DNA of 64,000 nt. Source: Acidobacteriaceae bacterium. Lineage in GTDB: Bacteria > Acidobacteriota > Terriglobia > Terriglobales > Acidobacteriaceae. The DNA lies in contig DASZBM010000002.1 of NCBI GenBank assembly GCA_035944135.1, forward strand, positions 1,426,001-1,490,000, in the 5' to 3' direction. A model generated the notes under the pieces. The model was not told where the DNA came from and made no database searches. It worked only from the letters and a program-made list of their open reading frames with translations. Of the stretch, positions 54,717 to 63,538 are shown in pieces. Position 1 is the stretch's first letter. Every line of letters starts with the position of its first letter. The position numbers and the translations under genes are program-made.

Positions 54717-56249
54717 CTACTTCCCTCCGAGATAATCCTTGTAATTCGTCGATGCCACACCCAGCGCGCGCGCCAGCGAGAGCTTCGCCACATTGTGCTG
54801 ATACAGTGCGCCGATGTACTGATCGTTTGCCTGCTCCAGCTGCGACAGCGCCTGCGACACCGGCAGGTCGTCACTCACGCCTGCCTTGAACCGCTGCTGC
54901 GCCTCGTTCAGCGCCTCGCTGGCCAGTTGCACGTTGCTGTGCGCCGCGTCCACCAGCTTCTCCGCGCTCTGAATGTCCAGAATCGCGTCCCGCACATCCT
55001 GATTCACCTGCTGCACCTGGTCCGAAAGCTTCGCCTTGGCCTGGTCATATTGCGCGTCGGCCACCTGCTCGTCGCCGTGCGTCTTCGCAATCTGCAGGAT
55101 CGGCGCGCTCACCTGCCCGGTCGCTGAATACGTCCCATGCGAATGCGCCGGCGTCGTTCCCAGGTCTCCAAAATCACCTGAAAAGCTTGCCACCGGCAGT
55201 TGTTCATCAAACGCCGCCTTCTTGCCCGCCTCGGCAGCCTTCAACTTCTCGTCCGCCGCCGCGAGGTCCTTTCGCTGCTTCAGCGCCTGCTGAAACGCCT
55301 GCTCTGGATCCGGTGCGTCCAGCGCCGCAAACGGCTCTTTGTCGCTCAAGTCAAACTTCTGGTCCAGCGGCAATCCAATCGCCCGCGCCAGCGACAGCTT
55401 GTCCTTCGCAAACTGATTCTGCGTCGCAATCAACTGCTGCTGCTCATTCTGGTAGTCCACCTGCGACCGCAGCACATCCAGCCGCGGACTCGTTCCTGCC
55501 TCATGCGCCTGCGTCGCCTGATCCAGCTGCACCTTCGACGTCGCCATCTCCGCCTGCACCGCCGCGATCCGTGACTCATCAGCAAGGGCCACCAGATACG
55601 CATTGCCCACCGTCAGCACCACCAGGTCCCGCGCGTCCTGCGCCGTCAACTTCGCCGACTCGAAGTTGTGCTTCGAGGCCATATAGTTCTCGAACGCCTG
55701 CAGGTTCACCAGGTTCTGCGTCAGATACGCGCGGAAATCCACCACCTGGAACGGCCCAACGATCGGATTGATCCCCGGAAACTTCAACCCATACGCCGCC
55801 AGGTTCACCTGCTCGACCTCGATCGACGCCGCTCCCGTCGCCGTCGGCAGGAGATGCTGCAATTGCTCCAGCCGCTCGCCGCTCGCATTCTTCTCGCTCG
55901 AGCTCTGCAGAATCAGCCCTAGATTGTTCTTCAGCCCACGCTGAATCGCATCATCGAGCCCCAGCGGAAGCACATCTGCCGTCGCCTTCCCGCTCACCAG
56001 GCTGCCATGAAAGCTCTGATCCGCCCCGTTCTGCGGTGCCACCGGAGGCCCAGGCTGCTGCAACTGCTGCTGAACCTGTTGCACCTGCTGCAGGTCCGTC
56101 TGCTGCGGGTTCGTCTGGTTCAGCGGTATCCCGGTCGGGCTCGGCTGCGACTGCGCGTTCGCCATGCCGGCAGCCGCAAACGCAAGCATTACCAGCCACG
56201 CGGTCGCGCTCAGCGACGCGCGTCTCCTCTTTTCAAACATATCTCTCAT
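54717..56249 (-). CDS. TolC-family outer-membrane efflux protein
   Basis: 510 residues with a signal peptide (about 1-33, ending GMANAQ). Two outer-membrane-factor repeats each with long helical hairpins (LTAQDARDLVVLTVGNAYLV and SDQVQQVNQDVRDAILDIQ) and the conserved GVSDDLPVSQALSQLEQAN near the end. Forms the trimeric outer membrane duct. Start at 56249 (or the ATG at 56240). A perfect interrupted palindrome touches the start codon, so control at this point is likely. First gene of an operon with HlyD. Confidence 0.9.
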   Translation of the reverse strand: MRDMFEKRRRASLSATAWLVMLAFAAAGMANAQSQPSPTGIPLNQTNPQQTDLQQVQQVQQQLQQPGPPVAPQNGADQSFHGSLVSGKATADVLPLGLDDAIQRGLKNNLGLILQSSSEKNASGERLEQLQHLLPTATGAASIEVEQVNLAAYGLKFPGINPIVGPFQVVDFRAYLTQNLVNLQAFENYMASKHNFESAKLTAQDARDLVVLTVGNAYLVALADESRIAAVQAEMATSKVQLDQATQAHEAGTSPRLDVLRSQVDYQNEQQQLIATQNQFAKDKLSLARAIGLPLDQKFDLSDKEPFAALDAPDPEQAFQQALKQRKDLAAADEKLKAAEAGKKAAFDEQLPVASFSGDFGDLGTTPAHSHGTYSATGQVSAPILQIAKTHGDEQVADAQYDQAKAKLSDQVQQVNQDVRDAILDIQSAEKLVDAAHSNVQLASEALNEAQQRFKAGVSDDLPVSQALSQLEQANDQYIGALYQHNVAKLSLARALGVASTNYKDYLGGK

Positions 56250-56264
56250 GCTAACCCGTTAGCA
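56249..56264. promoter_or_regulatory. Palindrome at the TolC start (possible operator)
   Basis: TGCTAAC-CC-GTTAGCA, with perfect 7-bp arms, occupies the bases where a ribosome site of the TolC gene would be and shares its first base with the start codon. It could be a TetR/MarR-type operator or an RNA hairpin hiding the translation start. Confidence 0.55.
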
Positions 56265-56499
56265 GTACACCACCCGCGCGGTTCACAACCTGCCCAGAAG
56301 CGTTCTTATTCATACAGATGCAGAACCCGCTCGAGGATATTCAAAACTTTGCCTTGGAAAAATTCGGAAAACCGCGCCGCCGCTTATACACGGCAACCGC
56401 GCGTCCGCTGCAGATTCACATTTAGATGTTCGCGACATAAAAATTCGCAGCCTCTACACTTCTTCTTTCGAACACTTCTCACCTTCAGGAGCCTCCAGC

Positions 56500-57993
56500 A
56501 TGTTTCTCGGCATCGACGTCGGCACCGGCGGCACCCGCGCCGTCCTCATTGACCGCGCAGGCAAGGTCCTCGCCTCCCATTCCGCCGACCACGCCCCCAT
56601 CGCCTCCGCCCACATCGGCTGGGCCGAGCAGGACCCTGAAGACTGGTGGCGCGCCGCACAGCAAGCCATCCTCGGCGCCCTCAAAGCCGCCGCCGCTGCC
56701 GGCCACGGCACCAAAGTCGAGGCTGTCGGCCTCACCGGCCAGATGCACGGCTGCGTCATGCTCGACGCCGACGGCCGCGTCCTCCGCCCCGCCCTCATCT
56801 GGTGCGATCAGCGCACCCAGCCCGAGGCCGACTGGCTCAACCAAACCATCGGCTACGAACGCATCATCCAGCTCGTCGCCAACCCAGCGCTTCCGAACTT
56901 CACCCTCACCAAGCTGCTCTGGGTCCGCAAGCACCAGCCCGAGATCTTCGCCAAAATCCGCCACGTCCTCTGCCCGAAGGACTACGTCCGCTTCCGCATG
57001 ACCGGCGTCTTCGCCATGGACATGCAGGAGGCATCCGGCACCCTGCTCCTCGACGTCGCCCACCGCCGCTGGTCCCAGGAGGTCGCCGAAGCCGCCGGCA
57101 TTCCAATGTCCTGGCTCCCGCAGCTCTTTGAAGGCCCCGAGATCTGCGCGCACATCTCAGCCACGGGCGCCACTGCCACAGGCCTTGAGCCCAACACGCC
57201 CGTCGCCGCCGGCGCAGGCGACCAGGGCGCGGGCGCAGTCGGCATGGGCATCCTCGCACCCGGCTCCGTCTCCGCAACCATCGGCACCTCGGGCGTCGTC
57301 TTCGCCGCAACCGCCCAGCCCACGCTCGACCCCAAAGGCCGCCTCCACACCTTCTGCCACGCCGCGCCCGGCATCTGGCACGTCATGGGCGTCACCAACG
57401 GCGCCGGCCTGTCGTTCCGCTACCTCCGCGACACCTTCGCCCCCCGCAACCCCGACGGCTCCATCGCCTCCTACGACGAGCTCACCCGCCTCGCCGCCGA
57501 GGTCCCGCCCGGCTCCGACGGCCTCCTCTGGGCGCCCTACCTGTTCGGCGAGCGCACCCCGCACCTCGACCCTAACGCCCGCGCCGCCTTCGCCGGCATC
57601 ACCGCCTCCACCACCTTCGGCCACTACGTTCGCGCCGTCCTCGAGGGCGTCGCCTTCTCCCTGCAGGACACCTTCACGCTCTTCCATGAGCTCAACATCC
57701 CCGTCGAAAAGATCCGCCTCGGCGGTGGCGGCGCACGCGGCCCGCTCTGGCGTCAGATCCAGGCCGACGTCTACAACCACCCCGTCGAAATCCTCGAAGC
57801 CGAAGAAGGCGGTGCCTTTGGCGCCGCACTCCTCGCCGGAACCGGCGTCAACGCCTGGCCCTCCGTCGCCGCCGCCTGCGACGCCACCATCCGCCCCGCC
57901 GCCACCATCGCCCCCAAAAGTGCCGAAGCCATGGCCCACGCCTACGCCCGCTTCCGCAAACTCTACCCTGCCCTCAAATCCATTGAGGGCTGA
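56500..57993 (+). CDS. xylB: Xylulokinase
   Basis: FGGY-family kinase of 497 residues phosphorylating D-xylulose to xylulose-5-phosphate. GIDVGTGGTRAVLID binds ATP phosphate; GLTGQMHGCVMLD and IWCDQRTQPE are xylulokinase-typical; AAGAGDQGAGAVG contains the catalytic Asp; GGGGARGPLWRQIQAD and EEGGAFGAALLA close the FGGY fold. CAGGAG precedes the ATG. Its product is a substrate of the phosphoketolase at 13.4 kb. No xylose isomerase gene is present in the window. Confidence 0.94.
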   Translation: MFLGIDVGTGGTRAVLIDRAGKVLASHSADHAPIASAHIGWAEQDPEDWWRAAQQAILGALKAAAAAGHGTKVEAVGLTGQMHGCVMLDADGRVLRPALIWCDQRTQPEADWLNQTIGYERIIQLVANPALPNFTLTKLLWVRKHQPEIFAKIRHVLCPKDYVRFRMTGVFAMDMQEASGTLLLDVAHRRWSQEVAEAAGIPMSWLPQLFEGPEICAHISATGATATGLEPNTPVAAGAGDQGAGAVGMGILAPGSVSATIGTSGVVFAATAQPTLDPKGRLHTFCHAAPGIWHVMGVTNGAGLSFRYLRDTFAPRNPDGSIASYDELTRLAAEVPPGSDGLLWAPYLFGERTPHLDPNARAAFAGITASTTFGHYVRAVLEGVAFSLQDTFTLFHELNIPVEKIRLGGGGARGPLWRQIQADVYNHPVEILEAEEGGAFGAALLAGTGVNAWPSVAAACDATIRPAATIAPKSAEAMAHAYARFRKLYPALKSIEG

Positions 57994-58005
57994 GGGAACG
58001 CCGCG

Positions 58006-58311
58006 TCACGCCACCTTACGTCTCGCTCGCTTCACCGGTGCCGGGCGTTCCTTCACAAACTGCGTTCGCAGGGCCTCGTCGATGCGGCTCTGCCATCCGT
58101 GTCCTGTCGCACGCACAGCTGCAAGCACATCGGGCGAGAGCCGTACCGAGACAAGCTTCTTCGTCGGAGCCTTCTGCGGCCCGCGACCCCGGCTCTTTAG
58201 TGCGCTCTGAACCCCAGCTGGAAGCTCGTCAAACCGCTTCGCTCGCGCAAACTTCTCTGCGCTCCACTCCGGGTTTTCCGAATCCGCCGTAGGCTTAGAA
58301 ATTTTCGGCAT
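58006..58311 (-). CDS. brnA: BrnA-type antitoxin
   Basis: 101 residues. The C-terminal half holds the ribbon-helix-helix segment KKLVSVRLSPDVLAAVRATG then GWQSRIDEALRTQFV typical of BrnA (DUF4415/CopG-like) antitoxins, which neutralise BrnT and repress the operon. It overlaps the 3' end of the toxin gene by 17 bp, so translation is coupled, toxin first as usual for BrnTA. Start at the ATG at 58311. Confidence 0.87.
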   Translation of the reverse strand: MPKISKPTADSENPEWSAEKFARAKRFDELPAGVQSALKSRGRGPQKAPTKKLVSVRLSPDVLAAVRATGHGWQSRIDEALRTQFVKERPAPVKRARRKVA

Positions 58312-58567
58312 ATTGTTTTTGCTCCTGCCTAGTCGCCCTGCGAAGGCTGATCGCGCGAACCTGCTGTTGCCGGATCGTGAATGTGAGCACATGCAACGTG
58401 CCCTCAATCCATCCGATTGCGTTGTAACGTTGTTCTCCGTAATCCTGCGAATCATCCAGGACGAAGAGCGCAGTATCCAGGTCAAACCGCTCTGCTGCCT
58501 GGAGGCTGACACCGTGTTTGCGTCTGTTGATCGCATCCTTGGCCCGATCGAACCCGACATCCATCAA
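58295..58567 (-). CDS. brnT: BrnT-type ribonuclease toxin
   Basis: 90 residues, standard BrnT (DUF497) length. Motifs DRAKDAINRRKHGVSLQAAE, then GEQRYNAIGWIEGTLHVLTF and RAISLRRATRQEQKQYAENF match the RelE-like BrnT fold with its basic catalytic residues. It inhibits growth by cutting RNA unless bound by BrnA. First gene of a two-gene operon divergent from the VWA gene. Confidence 0.9.
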   Translation of the reverse strand: MMDVGFDRAKDAINRRKHGVSLQAAERFDLDTALFVLDDSQDYGEQRYNAIGWIEGTLHVLTFTIRQQQVRAISLRRATRQEQKQYAENF

Positions 58568-58692
58568 ATTTATTTGTAGCTACAATCAACCTTTGTGTCG
58601 AGTGAGAAGTATCAAGAGGATGCTCTCCCGTCACCCCTGCAACTTACTCCGCTGCCAGCCGTCAACGAAACAGCTAAGCTGTTACCGATCTC

Positions 58693-60342
58693 ATGCCCAC
58701 ACGCTCGCCTGCTGCGATCCTCGGCCTCGCTCTCCTCTATCCACTGGCCCTGCGCTCCAGTGGCCACTCGACGCAGCAGGCCGCCGACAACACCCCTGCC
58801 CTCACCCTCCACGCCGAATCCCGCATCGTCCTCGCCGACGTCACCGTCACCGACCGCCACGGCAACCCCGTCCACGGCCTCTCCGCCGCCGACTTCCAGG
58901 TCTTCGACAACAACCAGCCTCAGCGCATCGCCTCCTTCGACGAACACAACGCCGAACACATCCTCACCACCTCCGAAACCTACACAACACCACCGCCACA
59001 GCCCAACACCGCGACCAACATCTACCAACATCTCCCGCCCGTCCTCAACGTCGTCCTGCTCGACACCACCAACCTCGAGCTGCCCGACCAGATGTACCTC
59101 CACATCCAGCTCACAAAATTCATCAAGTCCCTTCCCGCTGGCCAGCCCATCGCCATCTTCGCCCGCCACGGCGATTACATGACGCTCCTCCAGCCCTTCA
59201 CCTCTAACCACTCGCTCCTGCAATCCGCCATTGACCGCGCCATCCCGCGCATCGTCGCCGTCGGCCGCGAGTATCGCTCCGACACCGACACCCTCCGCCA
59301 GATCGGCCTCCATCTCCGCCAAGTGCCCGGCCGCAAAAATGTCCTCTGGTTCACCGGCGGATCCACGGCATATCTACTCGAAGGCCTCTCGGCACTAACC
59401 GCCGCCACACCCATGGGTCCTCCGGCAAACTCCGCCGCAGGCGCTGCCATGCAGGCCGCCACGGCACCCTCCATGCCCGTCGCCAGCCCGTCCATCGGCG
59501 AAGGCACTGACAATCTCCGCGAGGTCTACGACGAGCTCGAAGCCGCCCGCGTCGCCATCTATCCCATCGACGCCCGCGGCCTCACCACCGAAGGCGACGT
59601 CGCCCTCGGCCCGCAGCAATCCGAGATGATGCAGACCGCCGAAGCCACCGGCGGCGAAGCCATCATCAACCGCAACAGCCTCGCCCTCGCCGCCTCCCAC
59701 ATCCTCTCCGCCGACTCCAGCTCCTACACACTCACCTGGTCACCGCAGAACTTCCACTACGACAACAAGTGGCACAACATCCGCATCGCCGTCCGCAATC
59801 GCGACTACCACCTCAGTTACCGTCGCGGCTACTTCGCCGACAAACCCCAGACCATCCTCGCCAACCACAAACTCGCCACGCTCATCGCCGGCGACTCCAG
59901 ACAGCCCGTCACCGCTCCCGACGTTCGCAGCACTCCGCTCCTCTTCCAGGCCACCGTCCACCCCGCCTCTGACACAAAAGCCCCCACCGCGACCGACGCC
60001 ACCTACATCCCGCTCCGCCCCGCCGCGCCCCCCGCCAAAGGCACATCCGCCTTCCGCATCGACTACTCACTCTCTACCGCCGGCCTCTCGACCGCCACCA
60101 CAGACGGCCATGCCACCGTCTTCTTCGCCGCCATCGCCCTCGACAGCGACGGCAACCGCATCGGCCAGACGCTCGACCGCGTCCGCTTCCCACTCGCCCC
60201 CGGCACCCCCACCCGCAAGCTCCAGGTCGAGCAGCAAATCAATCTCCCCAAAGGCGGCGACTTCCTCGCCCTCACCGTCTGGGACCCCATCAGCGGCCAT
60301 CTCGGCACACTCCAGATCCCCGTCACCGCAAAATCGAAGTAG
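58693..60342 (+). CDS. Exported VWA-related protein of the Acidobacteria TIGR03436 type
   Basis: 549 residues with a probable signal peptide (about 1-23). An N-terminal beta-sandwich has VLADVTVTDRHGNPVHGLSA then FQVFDNNQPQRIASF, the start found in TIGR03436 proteins. A von Willebrand A-like domain (about 100-345) follows (VVLLDTTNLELPDQMYL; GRKNVLWFTGGS), with an apparent insertion, and a long beta-rich C-terminal region (RIAVRNRDYHLSYRRGYFA). The family is multiplied in Acidobacteria, with unknown role. No ribosome site before the ATG. A hairpin repeat lies 20 bp after the stop. Confidence 0.87.
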   Translation: MPTRSPAAILGLALLYPLALRSSGHSTQQAADNTPALTLHAESRIVLADVTVTDRHGNPVHGLSAADFQVFDNNQPQRIASFDEHNAEHILTTSETYTTPPPQPNTATNIYQHLPPVLNVVLLDTTNLELPDQMYLHIQLTKFIKSLPAGQPIAIFARHGDYMTLLQPFTSNHSLLQSAIDRAIPRIVAVGREYRSDTDTLRQIGLHLRQVPGRKNVLWFTGGSTAYLLEGLSALTAATPMGPPANSAAGAAMQAATAPSMPVASPSIGEGTDNLREVYDELEAARVAIYPIDARGLTTEGDVALGPQQSEMMQTAEATGGEAIINRNSLALAASHILSADSSSYTLTWSPQNFHYDNKWHNIRIAVRNRDYHLSYRRGYFADKPQTILANHKLATLIAGDSRQPVTAPDVRSTPLLFQATVHPASDTKAPTATDATYIPLRPAAPPAKGTSAFRIDYSLSTAGLSTATTDGHATVFFAAIALDSDGNRIGQTLDRVRFPLAPGTPTRKLQVEQQINLPKGGDFLALTVWDPISGHLGTLQIPVTAKSK

Positions 60343-60361
60343 CCCTCGACCCGACAGAAAT

Positions 60362-60405
60362 CCGGGTGCCCCATTCATGCGCAGTCTGATCGCGCATGGG
60401 TGGGG
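60362..60405. repeat. CCCCATTC hairpin repeat, copy 3 (intergenic)
   Basis: 44 bp: CCGGGTGCCCCATTC, stem CATGCGC (60376-60382) and GCGCATG (60392-60398), then GGTGGGG. Differs from the copy at 62007-62050 at one base. It lies between two convergent genes (VWA protein and F420-type reductase). Confidence 0.8.
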
Positions 60406-60421
60406 TTGCACAATGTCCGGC

Positions 60422-61021
60422 TTACTTCCTCACCAGATTGAATCCAAACGCCCCCTTGATCCTCCCCTTCACCGCCAGATCAATCCACAATCCCGCCACA
60501 TTCTCCAGGTAGCGCGCATTGCTCAGCGGCCCCACATCCACCGGCTTCATGCCCGTGTCGGCAATTAACACCTCCACGATCTTCTTCGCTTCCGCATCAT
60601 CGCCGCAGTACATCATGTCGAACGTCGCATCGCCCATCAGCGCCGCGCCAATCGTATTGAACGCCTTCACCACGCGCGCTCCCTTCGCCCACTGCGCCAG
60701 CGCGAGCGCCGCACTCCCGGCATCCGGTACGAGCACACTCAAATCCGGCCCCACCGGATTCACCGCATCAATCACAACCTTCCCCTCCAGCGCCAATCCC
60801 CTAATCGCCGACTCCACCGCCTGCCACGGCAGCGCAATCACCACCACCTCCGCGCCCTTCACCGCCTCCGCCGGCGTCGCCACCGCGACACCCGCATCGC
60901 TCGCCTTCTGCCGGTCCTTGCTTCCTTCGCGCAGACCCGCCGTCACGTCATGCCCCTTCTTCGCCCACAGTTTGCCTAACTGCGCGCCCACGTTTCCAAA
61001 TCCCAACACAGCAATCTTCAT
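60422..61021 (-). CDS. NADPH-dependent F420 reductase-like oxidoreductase
   Basis: 199 residues. ATG at 61021 with GGAGAG. The Rossmann start KIAVLGFGNVGAQLGKLWAKKG lacks the acidic end of strand 2 (it has GLREGSKDR), favouring NADPH. VIALPWQAVESAI, VVIDAVNPVG and VVKAFNTIGAALMGD fit the Fno-type dinucleotide-binding family (NADP oxidoreductase coenzyme F420-dependent), whose members often use other acceptors in bacteria without F420. Actual substrate unknown. Confidence 0.88.
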   Translation of the reverse strand: MKIAVLGFGNVGAQLGKLWAKKGHDVTAGLREGSKDRQKASDAGVAVATPAEAVKGAEVVVIALPWQAVESAIRGLALEGKVVIDAVNPVGPDLSVLVPDAGSAALALAQWAKGARVVKAFNTIGAALMGDATFDMMYCGDDAEAKKIVEVLIADTGMKPVDVGPLSNARYLENVAGLWIDLAVKGRIKGAFGFNLVRK

Positions 61022-61174
61022 CTCACGCTCTCCTTGCTGGAACTGCACTCATCGCCCCGCGATGCTCAGCCGCAGAAAATTTGTCCGTTGGATGCACTCA
61101 ATCTCAACCCGTTGCGATAAAGTTCTCTCCTGTCACTCCGGGCCCACTTCATCCTCATCCCAAGCGAGCCCATC

Positions 61175-62002
61175 ATGAGCACAGCTCCCGCTCCCAGCAT
61201 CGAGCAGATCAAAGCCAATATGCGTTCCGCCTGGATGGCCGGCGACTTCGGCGTCGTCGCCAAAACCATCACTGCCGGCGCGGAAAAGTTCATCCAAAGC
61301 CTCGACATACCTCCCGGGGCGCGCGTCCTCGACGTCGCCTGCGGCACCGGCAACACCGCCATCCCACTCGCCCGCCGCGGCTGCATCGTCACCGGCGTCG
61401 ACATCGCCACCAATCTTCTCGAGCAGGCCCGCGCCCGCGCCGCCGCCGAACATCTCGCCATCACCTTCGACGAAGGCGACGCCGAAGCCCTCCCCTACGG
61501 CGACGCCACCTTCGACGCCGTTACCTCCATGTTCGGCGCGATGTTCGCCCCGCGCCCCGAGCTCGTCGCTTCTGAGTGCGCCCGCGTCCTCAAACCCGAA
61601 GGCCTCCTCGCCATGGGCAACTGGGGTCCCGGCGCCTTCGTCGCCCGCATGTTCAAGATCGGCAGCACGCACGTCCCGCCCCCGCCCGGCGTCAAACCGC
61701 CCATCCTCTGGGGCGACGACGCCACCGTCCGCGAACGCCTCTCACCGTACTTCACCAACATCGAAACCAAGGCCATGCCCGTCGACTTCGATATGCCCAC
61801 CAATGCCGCCGGCTGCGTGGACTTCTTCCGCACCTACTTCGGCCCCACCAAGGTAGCCTTCAGCAAACTCGACGAGTCAGGTCAGAAAGCCCTCTTCGCC
61901 GATCTCAAAAAACTCTGGTCCTCAGAGAACGTCGCACCCGATCCCGACGATCACACCCTCATCAGGCACGAATACATCCGCGTCACCGCACGCCGAAAAT
62001 AA
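61175..62002 (+). CDS. SAM-dependent methyltransferase
   Basis: 275 residues, class I fold. Motif I is RVLDVACGTGNTAIPLARRG; motif II/III GVDIATNLLEQAR and EGDAEALPYGDATFDAVTSM; the fold then has LKPEGLLAMGNWGPGAFV. This resembles UbiE/COQ5-like small-molecule methyltransferases. It is transcribed alone; the hairpin repeat copy 4 begins 5 bp after its stop. Substrate cannot be told. Confidence 0.9.
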   Translation: MSTAPAPSIEQIKANMRSAWMAGDFGVVAKTITAGAEKFIQSLDIPPGARVLDVACGTGNTAIPLARRGCIVTGVDIATNLLEQARARAAAEHLAITFDEGDAEALPYGDATFDAVTSMFGAMFAPRPELVASECARVLKPEGLLAMGNWGPGAFVARMFKIGSTHVPPPPGVKPPILWGDDATVRERLSPYFTNIETKAMPVDFDMPTNAAGCVDFFRTYFGPTKVAFSKLDESGQKALFADLKKLWSSENVAPDPDDHTLIRHEYIRVTARRK

Positions 62003-62006
62003 ACTG

Positions 62007-62050
62007 CCGGGTGCCCCATTCATGCGCAGTCTTATCGCGCATGGGTGGGG
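62007..62050. repeat. CCCCATTC hairpin repeat, copy 4 (intergenic)
   Basis: 44 bp, 43 of 44 identical to 60362-60405, same orientation. Lies between the stops of the convergent methyltransferase and TIGR03435 genes. The stem could also end transcription. Confidence 0.8.
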
Positions 62051-62090
62051 GCGGAAAGTTATGTGCCGGAAACTCAACGTGGTCATCCGC

Positions 62091-63218
62091 TTAGTTCGCC
62101 GACGGCTTCTGCACGCTCTCGATCACCATCACCTTCGCCGGCGCCTTCATCGCATCCAGCTTCAGCCCGATCTGCTCCTGAATCGCCGTAAACAACGGTG
62201 GCGGCGCGTCCGCGGCGTTATCTCCGCTGTTCGGCGGCGGAATCCTTCCGCCATACTGCGACTCGTCCGGCGTCCACCTGAATTGAAAGTCGTACCGGTC
62301 CTTCAGTCCCGTCTGGTCCACTACCGGCCGGTCCAGCGTCCCTTGCATCACCTGCGCAAACTCTGCCATGGACGCATTGCGCACCATCATCCTTCCCGGA
62401 GGTCCGCCCAGCCCTGGAGGACTGGTCGGATCGCTTGCGCTCTTCGTAAACTTCGGCCCGCCCTTCGCCACCGACAGCACGTACACCGAAAGCTCTTTCG
62501 TGTCCTCATGAAACTTCAGCGCAAACCGGTCCGCCAGCAGCTTCCGCACGATTCCCCTTGCCTGCCCGAGGCTCGGCAAGCCCTCATGATCCGGCAGCAC
62601 ATCCAGGTCGAAGCGGTCCGTGTTCAGCCACTCCGGTCCACCAGTCACCTGTTTCGAGTTCAGGTTATACGCCAGCGTAATCAGACCTTCGACAGTGAAG
62701 TTTCTCGCCACCAGATGCCGCCCCTGCAGCGTGAACCCCCGGCCCTGTTCGTCCGGCGGGCTCGGCTTGATCGTTGCCACCTCATAACCCGGCTCTAGCT
62801 TCGGGTCCATCAAACTCAGTGCCGCAGTCCGCTTCGGAAGCTCCCACGCGTCACCGGCGCTCACATGTTCCAGCGTCAGCGGAGCGGTCTGCCCGGCCTG
62901 CTTCCACGTCCCCACCGCACTCTTTCCCTCAGGGCCCATCTTGCCCTCAAAGTCCACATCCATGCCGGTGATCGTGAACTTCAGCACGCCGCCATCCAGC
63001 GACAACGTCGTCGTGGCCAGTCCCCCCGGTCCGGGCTGGTCGACGGGATAGAGCTTCCCCTTCAGCGCTCCGTTCTCCTTTGTGATCTGCAGCTGGAGCC
63101 GAATGTCCTGCTGCCCCGCGTGCAGCGTCCCCTGCCAGGTCTCCGGCGCGTTCTGTGCCTTCGCTCCCACACCCCACAGCGCAGCCAACACCCCAACCCA
63201 CACCAGCAGCCTTCTCAC
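62091..63218 (-). CDS. TIGR03435-type soil-associated exported protein
   Basis: 375 residues, signal peptide about 1-21 (ending GAKAQN). N-terminal half (about 25-125) is a beta-sandwich (GTLHAGQQDIRLQLQITKEN). The second half has the TIGR03435 features: YEVATIKPSPPD, NFTVEGLITLAYNL, KQVTGGPEWLNTDRFDLD, ARGIVRKLLADRFALKFHED and YDFQFRWTPDESQYG. This family is strongly expanded in soil Acidobacteria and is often followed by peptidase genes; role unknown. The N-terminal extension is less common in the family. Confidence 0.9.
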   Translation of the reverse strand: MRRLLVWVGVLAALWGVGAKAQNAPETWQGTLHAGQQDIRLQLQITKENGALKGKLYPVDQPGPGGLATTTLSLDGGVLKFTITGMDVDFEGKMGPEGKSAVGTWKQAGQTAPLTLEHVSAGDAWELPKRTAALSLMDPKLEPGYEVATIKPSPPDEQGRGFTLQGRHLVARNFTVEGLITLAYNLNSKQVTGGPEWLNTDRFDLDVLPDHEGLPSLGQARGIVRKLLADRFALKFHEDTKELSVYVLSVAKGGPKFTKSASDPTSPPGLGGPPGRMMVRNASMAEFAQVMQGTLDRPVVDQTGLKDRYDFQFRWTPDESQYGGRIPPPNSGDNAADAPPPLFTAIQEQIGLKLDAMKAPAKVMVIESVQKPSAN

Positions 63219-63538
63219 AGCGATCCTCCCGGAAAGTACCGCCCCATCCTAACCCCTCAACATCGCTGCGCGATCGGTCTCGCCCCTCGGTAGCGCCTCA
63301 CAATCGAGGAGCCGGTGGCGATCATACCGGAGCCTGTTGCCAAGAAGCGGGGCCCTTACAAGCCACGCCAGAACTAGAATGGCTGGCATGACGTTGCTCA
63401 CTAAGCTAAAACTCGCTCTCTCTGCATGGCTGCGGCAACCGAAGGATGAGATGGACCGACGTCAAGACACAAGCAAGATTCAGTCCCTCTTCCCGCCGAA
63501 GAAATAACGAATTTCGAACTGAGGCACTCCCCACCCCC
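63219..63538. other. 320-bp intergenic region
   Basis: Between the TIGR03435 gene (start 63218) and the truncated hydrolase. It is less GC-rich than its surroundings. The only open frame I can describe is the 42-codon plus-strand one at 63379-63507. No repeat family seen elsewhere in the window occurs here. Confidence 0.5.
63379..63507 (+). CDS. Possible small protein (42 residues)
   Basis: ATG at 63379, stop at 63505-63507. The peptide starts MAGMTLLTKLKLALSAWLRQ, an amphipathic basic helix, then a charged tail ending in LFPPKK. No ribosome site is visible and a minus-strand open frame overlaps, so existence is doubtful. Short basic helical peptides with a charged tail are known among conserved small proteins, which is the reason for listing it. 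Confidence 0.3.
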   Translation: MAGMTLLTKLKLALSAWLRQPKDEMDRRQDTSKIQSLFPPKK

